Source: Bombyx mori
Lineage: Eukaryota > Arthropoda > Insecta > Lepidoptera > Bombycidae
NCBI RefSeq assembly: GCF_030269925.1
Contig: NC_085119.1
Span: forward strand, 13,737,001-13,801,000
Direction of reading: 5' to 3'
DNA: 64,000 bases
Under the pieces are notes generated by a model. The model saw only the letters and a program-made list of their open reading frames with translations, did not search any database and had not been told where the DNA came from. Positions 34,701 through 43,787 of this stretch are shown here, in pieces. Every line of letters starts with the position of its first letter. The stretch's first letter is position 1. The position numbers were made by a program, and so were the translations under genes.

Positions 34701-37700
34701 ATGTTCTAATAAATATATAAATAAATACATATGTTGATTTTAATAATTTAATTGCATTATGACGCAGAGTAAATAATGTTTTTGCACGTGAGTGTACCAT
34801 GCGCAAACTTACCCCCACTACGTCAACAAATGCTCAAGAAGTTTGCCGGCTATTATAGTGTGTTTAATGTTTTCTTTATTGATTTAATGTATCTTTTATG
34901 CATTATTTAAAATAAAAATTAGCATTGTGCACTTCTTCTCTACATTCTCTATAAGTGTGGAAAATTTCATGCTCCTTCGTCCACGCAATTTTCGTAAAAA
35001 GGGATACAAAGTTTTTGCTTCACGTATTAATATATAGATTATCAAAATAACTCTTCTACTCATAGGTATCTGTTCATAAAATATTTATAACTACTGATAC
35101 CATGCACCCCACGGTTTTTTTTACAATAAAATAATTTTTTCTTACACTATTTTTAATTCAAATTTATTAAAATTTATTTTCTATTTTTTAGTTGGATTTT
35201 TCATAAAAGCGTATTTTGTAAGTTTTTTGAAATTATTATTTATTTTTCATTTTTTAGTTGAATACCATTAATTCAATATTTTTTTGAATATTGAACTGTC
35301 ATCGGTCCTTAATAAGTATACCAAATTTCGAGATAATCCGACGTTTTGAAGGGGGTCAAAATCATGTTCAAAGATTCCGTTACAAACATACATACAATCC
35401 GCGCGCGAGCTCCGAGGATTCGGGTGCTGAGGGAGCGGACGGGCGTGCACCGCGCCCGCCCGTCGCTTTATATCCCGCACTCTCCCAGTACTAGTGTAGA
35501 CCTTTACGTGAGAGTACGCTTACCGACTCGTTGTTTTTAATTTTGCGATAGCAGTGTTAATTACGTGTGATTTCTAATACAAATAGTCTTACACTTATAA
35601 GTCTTTTTGTTTGTACAAATAGCTATTTAATTTTATGAAAAAAGAATGACGAGCACTAGCATAATAAACATCTCTTAGCATTAGAGGAACATTACTGGCA
35701 AAAGGATGGGTTGTCGAATCATTTATTATTGAAGTACGTGAGGAGAGTGACAATAGTACATCAAATTCTTCAACTACTGATTAATCTGATTGCGAGAGTA
35801 ATTAATAAGATTTTACGTTCATTTTGTTCAATAGGTATCAGTTCATTAAATTAAATTCATACGTGATCAATTGTTTTTATTTGAAGTACATAATACACTC
35901 ATAAAACTATTTTATAATTTACACTCGCACGGAGGCTTAAGAGGGGGGGACTAATGGGTTAGTATCGATAGCGCAATATCGACTAATTACAACACTAGCT
36001 CATTACGTCAACATTCCTTAAAATTCCTCGGAGCTCGCGCGCGGACTGTACGTCTGAAGCTAATAAAAGCGTATTAAAAATGAGTACCCGCCCGCGGGAT
36101 TCGAACACAGTTGCATCGTTCGAAAGGAACGCACCGGACGTCGTAGCGTTTAGTGTGTACCTTGAGCAGTTTGGGCGCGGCGGCGTGCAGCCAGCGCGGC
36201 ACGGCGGGCAGCAGGTGCTTGGCGGCGTGCTCGTGCTTGAGCAGCGCCAGCCACAGCGCGGTGGCGCTCTGCGACAGCGTGAGCGAGGGGTGCGACACCA
36301 GCGCCAGGCTCGTCTCCACCAGCAGCGGCAGCCACGACTCCACGTTCTGCGCGTTGCTCCACAGCGACGTCAGCTGCTGCGCCACGCCCACCACCACCTT
36401 CACAGAACATACAATATATTACTGGTGGTAGGACCTCTTGTGAGTCCGCGCGGGTAGGTACCACCGCCCTGCCTATTTCTGCCGTGAAGCAGTAATGCGT
36501 TTCGGTTTGAAGGGTGGGGCAGCCGTTGTAACTATACTGAGACCTTAGAAGTTGTATCTCAAGGTGGGTGGCGCGTCTACGTTGTAGACGTCTATGGGCT
36601 CCAGTAACCACTTAACACCAGGTGGGCTGTAATACATTCTATATTATTTCTCAAGTTCTCTCTCACTCTCAGCATTACTTCTCGTAGATAGCCCGTTACT
36701 GGGGACCTATGTTTGTACAACGGTACTTTAAGTTTGAAGTCTTAAATAGTCCCACATTTAACTTTCAAACACAGCGTTACATTCGCGATATATCATTTTC
36801 AGTCCCCATCCACTAATTTGACTTCAAAATAAAAGTCAAATGATTTGACAGTTTAATGAAAACAGTACAAACCTGAGCTAATTTTTTTAGAAACAAATAA
36901 TGATTTTCGTCGACCACGTTAATCGCCGCTATCGCTGCTCGGTGAATACACGAAATCGCGTCTTCACTGAACAAGATCATCAGAGGTTTCCGCTCCTTGG
37001 TCTGAAATAAATAATAGAAATGATTCCTTGAATATCTCAATAATTTCTATTAAACGAACAAATCAATTTGATATTCTCAAAAAAATCATAAAAACTAGAA
37101 TTAAAAAGTTTAATACTTGAGTCGTCTATTATCAAAGGTGGCAAATCTGTGCATTTGGACAAAAAAAATTTATTAATATGTCAATACAGATTGATTTGAA
37201 TATAATCGTCTCCTTCAAAGAATACGGTTCAAAACCTGCATTAAATAAAGGTTAATACTTAACCTGTTATTTATCTAAGATGTTGTTCAGAAGAGTTTTG
37301 TGACTGCCAATGGAATACAAAGTCAATAATTCGTTTTTCTGATTTACCAATAATTGTCTAAAAGTCACATTGCCGGCTTTGATAATAGTCGACTCACTTG
37401 ATGTTTTTGATGATGATCAACTTAGAAGTCGTCCGGTATCAACATATAAGTCGTCTCAAAACTTTTAAAAAACATTTTTCGATTTATGTTCTCATTGTAG
37501 CATTGATACAAACCGTGCAGACATTGTGAGACGCGCGTCAATGAACACAAGCGTAAAATGTTTGTTTTTAATCAGCTATTATATCTTGGTCAATGAAAAA
37601 ATAGTTTTGGCTTATAGTAGGTAACTTTACTAGTGGTAAGACCTTTTGAGTCCGCACGGGTAGGTACCACCACCCTGCCTATTTCTACCGTGAAGCAGTA

Positions 37701-40700
37701 ATGCGTTTCGGTTTGAAGGGTGGGGCAGCCGTTGTAACTAGACGGAGACCTTATAACTTATGTCTCAAGGTGGGTGGTGGCATTTACGTTGTAGATGTCT
37801 ATGGGCTCCGGTAACCACTTAACACCAGGTGGCCCGTGAGCTCGTCCACCCATTTAAGCAATAAATAAATAAAACTCACTGATCCTTTCCTATTAACGAT
37901 CTGTAGCAGGCACTCAGCCGCGGGCAGCTGGAATACGTCGTCTTGGAGCAGGATGCAGAGGATCTGCAGGAGCCTTCCGTTGTTCATGACAACGTGATTT
38001 GTGGACACCCACTCCACAAATCCGGTCAACGTTAATAAGACTACCTGGATTGCAATAAACAAAAGTAATAAAAAATGGTAAAAAGGATCATCATAATAGA
38101 TTCACCTAGAAAAATGTTTTAAGTTAGCGTACATAAAAAAAAACTGTCAAAGAGAACCTGGGGGTTTATAAAGTCCGTTAAAAATAGGTTTAATGCGTAC
38201 TGTAAATTCAATGTGTTTATATTGAGCATTTAGTTGATGAATAAATAATAATAATAAATAAATAAATATTTACTAACAATCACGCCACGTTAACTGGTCC
38301 CGTGATAAGTTCGTAAAGAGCTTGTGATACAGGTACCAGATAACGGATATAAATGTAAGATTTTTATTATACACATACATATATTTAATAGACATCCATA
38401 ACCCTGGAAAAGACATTTATATTTATCATACCAATATCTTCCCTTGGCGGGATTCGAACCCGCGACCCCCCTGTGTAGTGACTATGTCACTTACCACTAC
38501 ACCATAAATTATTAAAATTTTTGCCGTTAAATACTACGGGATTCTGAATGGATTGCAACAGCAAAGATAGTTGTGGTAGCTGTTGCGCGTCTTACAAAAT
38601 GCCCTACTGCACAAGATAGCAATTTACAGGACGTTTCATTCAGAAAGGTATGGCTAACGGTAGAGCGCTGACGAAGGGCAAACAAATCAAGGGCACCTTC
38701 GCTTTTATCACCCGATCGAAATCGCAACCCAACTTTAATTCCCTGCTGAGTTTCCAAAAAATAACGTTTTTTTTTTTATTGCCCTTGTAGGCAGCCGAGC
38801 ATACGGCCCACCTGATGGTGAGTGGTTACCGTCGCCCATGGACTTCAGCAATGCCAGGGGCAGAGCCAAGCTGCTGCCTACCGCTTAATACTCTCCACAA
38901 GCCTCGTTTGAAGAAGGACATATCATAGCGCTCGGGAAACACCGTGGAGGGGAGCTCATTCCATAGCCGGATGGTACGTTAATCCTCTACACACACTTAA
39001 ACTATTGATTCCATTATGATGAAATTTTGTTATAGTCGGTTTCTGTTAAAGTATTATCGACGCACTATAGGTGGCACGCGATGCTCTTTATACAATTAAG
39101 GATAGTCCTAGCTGAGTTCCTAGAACCTTCATTTTCGTACATAGACGAACGAGCCCACGCCCCACTTACGTTGTTAGCTTTAGGAATCGACATCGGTAAT
39201 ACCAGGCATATAGTCAGACAACTGCTCACCGCAACTGTTTTCAAATCTCTAAAAAATTACTTGTTAGAACTGAAGAGCCTCGGAGAGTTCCTTTTTAAAG
39301 ATCTTCAGTGCAGACGTAGCAAGCGGCGGTGGAAGGCACATACTTATATTTCCTATTAAATAGACAGGCGCAAGAAATGCCGTAGTCGTAAAATGTATTA
39401 AAAAAAAAAATTAAGCCGTGAGAATGTATAAGTACAACTCATTATCTCACCTGTACAACACGTCCATTGCTGGCCGCACCGCTATAATCGCCGGTCGCAG
39501 TTTTCTCTCTGAATTCTTGTACATGAAGCTCGATGAGGCGCATAAAGAACGAGAATATCTCCGCCATGTTACTCGTTAGAGCTTGGTATATATCCTTACG
39601 ACGTTGGTTCTGTTCCAGTGTCTTTGGAAAAAAAAAAGTGTTTGCAGTTACATTACGTGTATGTATATAATCTTTAAAAGTGAATTCATGCGAGTTTGGG
39701 ACCGGAGGTCTAATAATTTTTTTAGGGAAGAGTTAGTAAAGATTTCGGTGCCCCATATATATCTATAGGAGCGGTACCGTCTTAGCGTAAGATTTCGTCA
39801 TATCAAATGGGCCATCATAAAGAATTAATGCTGTTTTTTATGAGCTCTTAATTCACCTACAGTCTTATCAATACTACAAAGTGCAGGGACATACGGGTCC
39901 GTACGGGGCCATCGATCAAAAACAAAAACAGACAATAGTACTAACGACACTTCTAATGATCACTCAGAAAAAAATCGATCTAGATAAAATCTTTTTTTCA
40001 GTGCTTTCTTAGCGTTATTCAAGCTACCTTCATATTAGCACAGCTAAATAATAAGATAATTTCACAAAAAATACATCACTTTATCAATGAATCACAGTAC
40101 TGATTGGTATAATAAATACACTATCAAAATTTATTTAAAATTTTATACTATTTTATACAAAACAAGTATTACAAATATCCGGAACCACAATGCTACAGTT
40201 GTCTAAAAGCAATAGACACTTTAATCTCCAGTTTTTAGGGTTTCCGAAAGTGCATTTCGCGCAAGTTGAGAATGGAGCTTTAAATATTAGAACCCACTGC
40301 GTTGTTGATGTAGGTAACACTTTGAACGTTTGAAATCTAAACTGTCTGCTTTTGTAATAAATGATGTGACTGTTGATATTTCGTCTGGCCAACACAAATC
40401 ATTAAAGGGCTGACTATATTTTATTAAAAAGTAATGATATTTATGTCATTTAATAAGTTGGGTTTTGGACATTTATGTTATTTGGTTTGTGGATTCCATA
40501 TTATAGCTCCACCTGGAATGTCCAGCATATGTGTACTTTAAGGTTGTACATTGATGGTGGAATATAACATTATTGAATTGTTTGATCGAAAAATTATTAT
40601 AAATTTTTTTTGAAGATGAGTGTACAGCCCACCTGCTGCTAAGTAGTCACCATTGCTTATGGACATCAGTAATGCTAGGTTACAGCTAAGCCGCTGCACA

Positions 40701-42364
40701 CTGAATAAGGTTAAATGCAATGATGATGTCATTTATTTTTTGTTACAATTTGAGTGTGAACAAGTGATGCATGGAAGGTTAGCCAAGGTTAGCCACATCG
40801 TGTTTCAAATAATTGTGTAGTCACTAATAATATTAGTCCTAAATAATATTTTTGATGAATTCATTCTAGATAATATACTTAAAATGTTAGGAAAATTAGG
40901 GCTTGTTAATATCATGTATATAATTTTTTTTGACACATGAAATTGTAAACAGACACTGAAGACGCTTGCAAAAATATTGGTACCTACTTCTGTGGGTTTC
41001 ACAAACACCATTCCATTTTAACGTTGTACTTGTTATTTTTGTAAAAGTAATAATTTAATGTCATTTGGAAAATTATCCTGCCTAAGCATAATGTACACAG
41101 TACTGTAATCATAGTTAATTAAGATCACACAGTATCAATACATTTCTTACCTGTAAAGTAGCTACATCTTCGACCAGTCTCAGAAAAACATGCAACACAA
41201 TCTGTGTGTGTTGATGGCCTCTAGTACAAGCATCACTGAGCTCGCCTAAAAGAGTTGGCCATTGCTGTGGCCACTCACGTTTTATCATCTCAACAATTAC
41301 TCGAGCCAGTGCATCATTCAAATGGCCCATCTCCCAGCCACCCATGTAGAGAAGTTTCATTGCATTCTCCTGCAGAAAAAAAAAATATTTTAATCAAATA
41401 TAATATGTGTGATCATATCTATAATACGGATAATACCCATAAAGCCAGCAATTTGGCTGTACATATCTGTGAATTCAGTCATGATAATGACATAAACTGT
41501 TGTATCACAAATTGGGATCTGAAGACTTAACATAATTTCTTACTTACTTTGATGAAAAGCTTCTCTGCCTGTGTTATACGTGTCCATCTGTACTTGACAG
41601 TGTGCTCCATCAACTGAAGACCACAGTGTTTGACAACAGGAGAATACTGATTGCCACTGGCCAACAAAAGACCAGCTTGAGCACACCATGGTGAATTCTC
41701 CTTGAAACTGTTCCAAAAAAGTTTAATCATTCCACTTTTTATATTTATTATAACAAAACCTGTTTTAATTTTCTATTCCATTTCATTGGTACAGATGCTA
41801 ATACCAAAAAGTTGATCACACCACCAACCTCATCATGAGGGATAATAAACATACCGGTACATATTTTACTATATAACATAATTAGAATATTACTCAAAAT
41901 TCTATGTCTATTATCTTATATCATAGACTAAATATAGGATATCTTATCAAAATCATCATTTTTATCATTTTTTCTTTTCTCCATAACTTTCTACATGTTT
42001 CAATTTATATTATTAATACAAGCATGAATACTATCAGAACTTATAGGATAATATAAATATGGTACAGTAAATATGGTATGGTATGGTAGTATGGGAATGG
42101 TAATGTTCCTAATTGCCCTTAAAAGCAATAAAATGATTTTTAAAAAATCTTTATAATTTTAAAATACACAAAAAGTGTAGATGTAGGTAAGTAGATTCCT
42201 GAAGTATGTTATTAATTCCATTACCTCTCACAAGCATTGTATGCCTGATTCCGAGCATCTTGTGAAACAGTTGGGTTCAAGGTCAATTCCACAGCTCGAC
42301 TTAGCTCATCAGCTATTAAAGCTACTTCCCCAGAAATCTCTGGTCCCAATCCTCCTACATTCAT
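18306..42364 (-). CDS. XPO5: Exportin-5, complete 18-exon gene
   Basis: Karyopherin of the importin-beta family that carries pre-miRNA and other double-stranded RNAs out of the nucleus with RanGTP. Exons in transcript order: 42364-42225, 41707-41548, 41369-41151, 39621-39451, 38044-37880, 37001-36873, 36397-36161, 32225-32095, 31322-31181, 29960-29777, 29039-28876, 28790-28623, 28539-27804, 25380-25232, 24962-24783, 24206-24003, 19285-19112, 18449-18306. Every junction is GT-AG and in phase; total 1198 aa, near the usual 1,200. Family signatures: HCGLQLMEHTVKYRW, VIVEMIKREWPQQWP, AVKNVRRHA, LLGVVKRTHVP, NPVWRNPC, and the C-terminal GQLFKKEVF. The first coding exon has an acceptor at 42380, so a 5' UTR exon lies further right. 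Exons at 24003-24206 and 27804-28539 are strikingly GC-rich. Confidence 0.96.
18450..19111 (-). other. Exportin-5 last intron
   Basis: AT-rich intron with no recognisable gene or repeat on either strand. It ends with the tatag acceptor of the last coding exon. Confidence 0.5.
19340..19579 (+). repeat. Bm1-type SINE
   Basis: Starts actgggggtagggccttttg, contains gtgaagcagtaatgcgtttc and caggtgggctgtgagctcg and ends aatctaagcaataaaaaaa. It is antisense to exportin-5, 54 bases upstream of exon 19285-19112 in transcript terms. Confidence 0.92.
20130..20655 (+). mobile_element. Jockey-like LINE fragment (endonuclease-RT linker)
   Basis: An open frame to a stop at 20650-20652 encodes AEDFLHRFKLPDDIRELLRA, RALQRDVKSRIAEVRDARW and SQRSYYRLARTLKSD, characteristic of the region between the endonuclease and RT domains of insect Jockey-type elements. 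Both ends are truncated. It is nested in the Harbinger remnant. Confidence 0.75.
20651..20680. repeat. Perfect 14-bp palindrome with 2-base centre
   Basis: GAATAAGGCGATAT, then TG, then ATATCGCCTTATTC. It lies exactly where the Jockey fragment ends and includes the stop codon region. A fold-back made at insertion or repair is a plausible origin. Confidence 0.75.
21600..22935 (+). mobile_element. Non-LTR retrotransposon, RT and C-terminal part, inactivated
   Basis: Reverse-transcriptase motifs: HASKILLRIINSRL, EQAGFVAGKGTREQ, VLCFIDYAKAFDCV, GVRQGCILSPKLFN and the catalytic YADD (about 22139-22150). A stop at about 22309-22311 and an in-frame TGA near 22437 break the frame; the reading then continues with LFPIFLYGAETW-like text (ALIFPIFLYGAETW) and the C-terminal block [17 protein letters not shown]. 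The 5' half with the endonuclease is missing. The clade is uncertain, probably RTE or a relative. It is antisense in the exportin-5 intron between 24003 and 19285. Confidence 0.85.
22936..23574. other. AT-rich intron DNA
   Basis: Part of the long exportin-5 intron. No coding frame or recognisable repeat is seen apart from short A/T runs. Confidence 0.5.
23575..23978 (+). repeat. Dispersed repeat family T2
   Basis: Nearly the same as 43170-43573: gggaacgcgaggagtg, gaaagtgcacagatgtggga, cttctcgggatcc, ccattttactgagattatat, tcatcccagttgattaatgt and the end taccaggttataaaatccc before an A run. The A run identifies the 3' end of a retroposed unit. It ends 25 bases before exportin-5 exon 24206-24003. 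Confidence 0.8.
24239..24775 (-). mobile_element. Mariner transposon fossil, 5' truncated
   Basis: The minus strand encodes the C-terminal half of a mariner transposase: LLPPGRTIDSELYCEQLMRL, NRRGVVFHHDNARPHIS, LMHPPYSPDLAPS and LPTRWQKVIEQNSTYIL. The Asp of HHDNARPH and the C-terminal catalytic region survive; the first half with the DNA-binding domain is gone. The 3' inverted terminus ends near 24239 (ttctccaccctatat on the minus strand). It nearly fills the 576-base intron between exportin-5 exons 24962-24783 and 24206-24003. Confidence 0.85.
25756..25785. repeat. AT dinucleotide microsatellite
   Basis: About fifteen uninterrupted AT/TA units in the exportin-5 intron. Length is likely to vary between individuals. 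Confidence 0.9.
26503..26536. repeat. Perfect 16-bp palindrome with 2-base centre
   Basis: ATTTGAATCACTCTCA, then CT, then TGAGAGTGATTCAAAT. No transposon end or gene is recognised next to it. It would form a stable hairpin in either strand. Confidence 0.85.
27405..27590 (+). mobile_element. Helitron-like fragment
   Basis: The text tctcggaaacggctccaacg, tttagtatacaggagattta and gggggcgataaatcgatcta is the internal part shared by many lepidopteran non-autonomous Helitrons. Neither a TC start nor a CTAG end is clear. Confidence 0.45.
29999..30207. mobile_element. Foldback MITE with identical 36-bp inverted repeats
   Basis: Left arm 29999-30034 begins TCGACGCTTGAAAGGCAAAC and right arm 30172-30207 is its exact reverse complement over all 36 bases. 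The core is 137 bp with no ORF. Identity of the arms suggests a young insertion. The left arm starts 39 bases from the splice acceptor of exportin-5 exon 29960-29777. No target duplication is obvious. Confidence 0.85.
30785..30892 (-). repeat. Dispersed repeat family T3 fragment
   Basis: Contains caggcagacgagcaaaggcc, acctgatggtgagtggttac and gccaggggcagagccaagcc, shared with 38768-38988, 46200-46315 and, more diverged, 40608-40705 and 53425-53530. Where a T run is present it precedes the block, so the unit is read on the minus strand, as a LINE 3' end or SINE would be. Confidence 0.7.
30912..31142 (-). repeat. Bm1-type SINE interrupted by a T3 tail fragment
   Basis: The Bm1 tail (ttattgctctgatggatgga to gagcccatagacatc) is interrupted at about 30990-31020 by tttttttaattttttttt and attgcccttgtatc, a piece of the T3 repeat, and then resumes with gacgtaaatgcgccaccc. 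It ends 39 bases past the donor of exportin-5 exon 31322-31181. Confidence 0.85.
31352..31374. repeat. TAC trinucleotide microsatellite
   Basis: Seven tandem TAC units in the intron just upstream of exportin-5 exon 31322-31181. Confidence 0.85.
31537..31740 (-). repeat. Dispersed repeat family T1, reversed
   Basis: The reverse complement shares taacccatagacacagccca, tctgcgaaacactgctcttg, gagccccgtgagctcaccta and the terminal taagtaggaaaa with the T1 copies at 17945, 50262 and 50560. It begins in a 5'-truncated position. Confidence 0.8.
32265..32520 (+). repeat. SINE with tRNA-like head joined to a Bm1 body (truncated)
   Basis: The head has a pol III A-box-like tggcctaacgg and a B-box-like tgttcgaatcc, followed by gcgggtaccaatttttctaa, acggtgaaggaataacatcg and then actggtggtaggacctcttg, where Bm1 starts. 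The Bm1 part stops after gccaccagcctgcc. It begins 40 bases from exportin-5 exon 32225-32095. The same head-linker-body order occurs intact at 55750-56218. Confidence 0.8.
32521..32715 (+). mobile_element. LINE 3' coding fragment, degenerate
   Basis: The text ends with caacgtggtcacgaccttca, gtaaagagaaagcgacgaag, similar in layout to the terminal cgatcctcagtagtgaggga of the LINE at 22890-22915. The reading frame is broken. It directly continues the truncated SINE, so one may have inserted into the other. Confidence 0.45.
32906..33236 (-). repeat. Bm1-type SINE with part of the linker
   Basis: Minus-strand copy: poly-T, attgcatagatggatggacg, gttaagtggttacaagagcc, aaaccgaaacgcattactgc, gtcctaccaccagtaattac, then the linker attttgcgggtttg and ccttcaccgtggaaatcaat, which leads toward the tRNA-like head in complete copies. 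The head itself is missing. Confidence 0.85.
33399..35038 (-). mobile_element. Helitron carrying a nested TA transposon
   Basis: Reverse of the element at 7429-7970: 5' TCTATATATTAATACGTGAA at 35038 downward, 3' GGACCTCTAG ending at 33399, with the GTCGAAATTCAAC hairpin zone before it. Both ends follow Helitron rules. The middle is split by a 1.23-kb transposon at 33625-34855; the corresponding position in the other copy is uninterrupted. Confidence 0.8.
33625..34855 (+). mobile_element. Tc1/mariner-superfamily-like transposon, internally deleted
   Basis: Ends TAGTAACCGGCAAAC and, reversed, TAATAGCCGGCAAAC, both continuing with a TGAGCA block; flanked by TA on each side (33623-33624, 34856-34857). 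An ORF from about 33928 begins MPRQTGVVFKRKGRKIVYDV and has a helix-turn-helix-like SVSTVRCIINEAKGSG, the start of an IS630-type transposase. The frame breaks near 34280; RRIMKELGFRWKK and NYTDEPYVD fragments follow, then a deletion removes the catalytic middle, leaving an acidic tail ending ISILPQD. Inactive. Confidence 0.7.
35395..36048 (+). mobile_element. TA-target DNA transposon, internally deleted, GC-rich inverted ends
   Basis: Left end CAATCCGCGCGCGAGCTCCG and right end reversed CAGTCCGCGCGCGAGCTCCG, continuing AGGA in both; flanked by TA (35393-35394 and 36049-36050). Near 35706-35783 the plus strand encodes GWVVESFIIEVREESDNSTS and an acidic serine-rich finish with stop, like the C-terminus of an IS630-type transposase. 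The rest of the gene is deleted. It lies in the exportin-5 intron before exon 36397-36161 in map order. Confidence 0.7.
36085..36145 (-). repeat. tRNA-like SINE head fragment
   Basis: The minus strand reads gacgtccggtgcgttcc, gtgttcgaatcccgcgggc and gggtactcatttttaat, matching the tRNA-derived head at 32280-32360. The B box is kept, the body absent. It ends about 16 bases from the donor side of exportin-5 exon 36397-36161. Confidence 0.65.
36420..36632 (+). repeat. Bm1-type SINE, 3' truncated
   Basis: Begins actggtggtaggacctcttg and runs to accaggtgggctgtaat without the usual ctcgtccacccatct end. It starts 23 bases from the acceptor of exportin-5 exon 36397-36161, on the antisense strand of that gene. 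Confidence 0.9.
37628..37869 (+). repeat. Bm1-type SINE
   Basis: tactagtggtaagacctttt, gtgaagcagtaatgcgtttc, atttacgttgtagatgtcta and gctcgtccacccatttaagc followed by an aataaat tail. The tail abuts exportin-5 exon 38044-37880 within about 10 bases, immediately after its donor. Confidence 0.92.
38285..38515 (-). repeat. tRNA-derived SINE
   Basis: The minus strand begins with an A-box-like tggtgtagtggtaagtg and a perfect B box gggttcgaatcccgcc, then a body with tctggtacctgtatcacaag, ttatcacgggaccagttaac and a tattta-rich tail. No acceptor-stem pairing, so not a functional tRNA gene. Confidence 0.75.
38768..38988 (-). repeat. Dispersed repeat family T3, longest copy
   Basis: Poly-T, attgcccttgtaggcagccg, cccacctgatggtgagtggt, gccaggggcagagccaagct, then catagcgctcgggaaacacc and attccatagccggatggtac. 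This longer reach shows the unit extends at least 200 bases, more than the short copies at 46200 and 30785. Confidence 0.75.
39081..39359 (+). other. Unrecognised 92-aa open frame in an exportin-5 intron
   Basis: Starts MLFIQLRIVLAEFLEPSF and ends KRRWKAHTYISY; no motif recognised. It is on the strand opposite to exportin-5, with no convincing promoter. The balanced composition is more protein-like than a random AT-rich frame, so it may be a mobile-element fragment. Confidence 0.25.
39622..41150. other. Exportin-5 intron
   Basis: AT-rich. It contains a diverged T3-like block at about 40608-40705 (acagcccacctgctgctaag, agctaagccgctgcac). Otherwise no gene, tRNA or inverted repeat is apparent. 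Confidence 0.5.
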
Positions 42365-42379
42365 TCTGCCTATGTCGCA

Positions 42380-43787
42380 CTGAAATTCAGAATTTTTATA
42401 TCCTTTTCAATTATTTTTTGAGCAAAATTAGTGTGATTGAAAAATTACAAAGAATAACTAAACAAAGAAAAGAACTACTAATACTTCTCTCATAGTATGT
42501 ATCAGCTGTTTTAAAATTTAGTAAGCTGTTGTTAAAGCACTTAGATACCTTCAATGTACAGTTTAAAAAATTTAACATTTTTATTTAAATTATTTTTAAA
42601 CAAAAGAGTGACCATCAAGCCTACCTATTGTCATGATGCAACCTATTGCAAGTCTATCTGAAGTGCATTGCTAGACTATACATTTACTTACCAGTTATCA
42701 AGAAATATTCATACAATATAAAATCAATTCATTTTATAATATTAACGATCTGCAAACAATCAATCCCATCATTTATTTTATATTAATTTGCTAATTTTTA
42801 ATAAAACATGACATCTTAAGCCACCCGGTACACACTCGGAAGCATGTAAATTAAAAACCAGTTGTATCAGATTTAAATGCAACATACACTTTTCACTTTT
42901 CTCTACTTTAATGTAACGTGCTTTCTTTTTTATATGCAACACACCTTTTTGACACGAGTACTTTTGTAAAACAATGAAAATAATTCAAAACCAAATTCAA
43001 AACATTTAAAGGACCTCGTGCGAATGATTATGAAGGAATGTTGCAAAAGAGAAATTATTTGAATTACTTTGCTCTCTGACTGTCATTTGTCAGTGTCATT
43101 ATCGTTTTTTATTGAAATCACTTTAATTAATCTGTGACTGTGTTGCGTTTGTAAAAGAATTTGGACTTTTTAGTGGGAACGCGAGGAGTGTAGTTGTGTG
43201 ATTTGTTTTATTTTGTCTATTTAGTGTTTCTTCAGGCTTAAATGTTTAATAACGGGGGATTATTAAGTGTTTAATATCTATGAAAGTTTACAAATGTGGG
43301 ACAATGAAACAAAGTCACTTAACGTAACTTCTCGGGATCCTCTAAAAAGTCCACTGAAAAAACTCAGTAACTGACCACCATTTTATTGAGATTATATTTC
43401 ATCCCATATCATCTCATTTCATCCCAGTTGATTAATATCTCAAATTAATCATCTTCATTTCATTTCATTTCACTCTATATGATCATTTTTCATAAAAATA
43501 AGAATATAAATTAAAATAAGATATGACTTAAAGGTCTTAGTTACCGGGTCATAAAATCCCTTCCAATAAAATAAAAAAAGAACATCAAAACAAAAAAATA
43601 ACGTCTGTCAACAAAACTTTAATTTGAAATTTGAATTTAAAAAAAACAGTAGGACAAAGTTATATTATTTTTGAGGCGAACTTGAACCTGAAAAATAACA
43701 GTAAATAATATAGGGGAATTAACAATACTTGTTATGCTGTTAAGCTTTGACTTAATGTATAAATCCTAAATACTGTACCTGTTCGTT
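42380..43787. promoter_or_regulatory. Divergent intergenic region between exportin-5 and POC1
   Basis: The first exportin-5 coding exon starts after an acceptor at 42380, so its 5' UTR exon and promoter should lie in this 1.4-kb interval, and POC1 starts at 43788. A retroposed T2 repeat (43170-43573) occupies the POC1 side. No TATA box or clear initiator is seen; the arrangement suggests a shared or back-to-back promoter. Confidence 0.4.
43170..43573 (+). repeat. Dispersed repeat family T2
   Basis: Shares gggaacgcgaggagtg, cttctcgggatcc, catcccagttgattaatatc and aggtcttagttaccgggtca with 23575-23978, and ends aaaatcccttcc then A-rich DNA. It lies about 215 bases upstream of the POC1 start codon. 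Confidence 0.8.

Noticed and set aside
38441..38507. tRNA gene
   Set aside because: B box is perfect, but the ends do not pair into an acceptor stem and the downstream body is a SINE tail.
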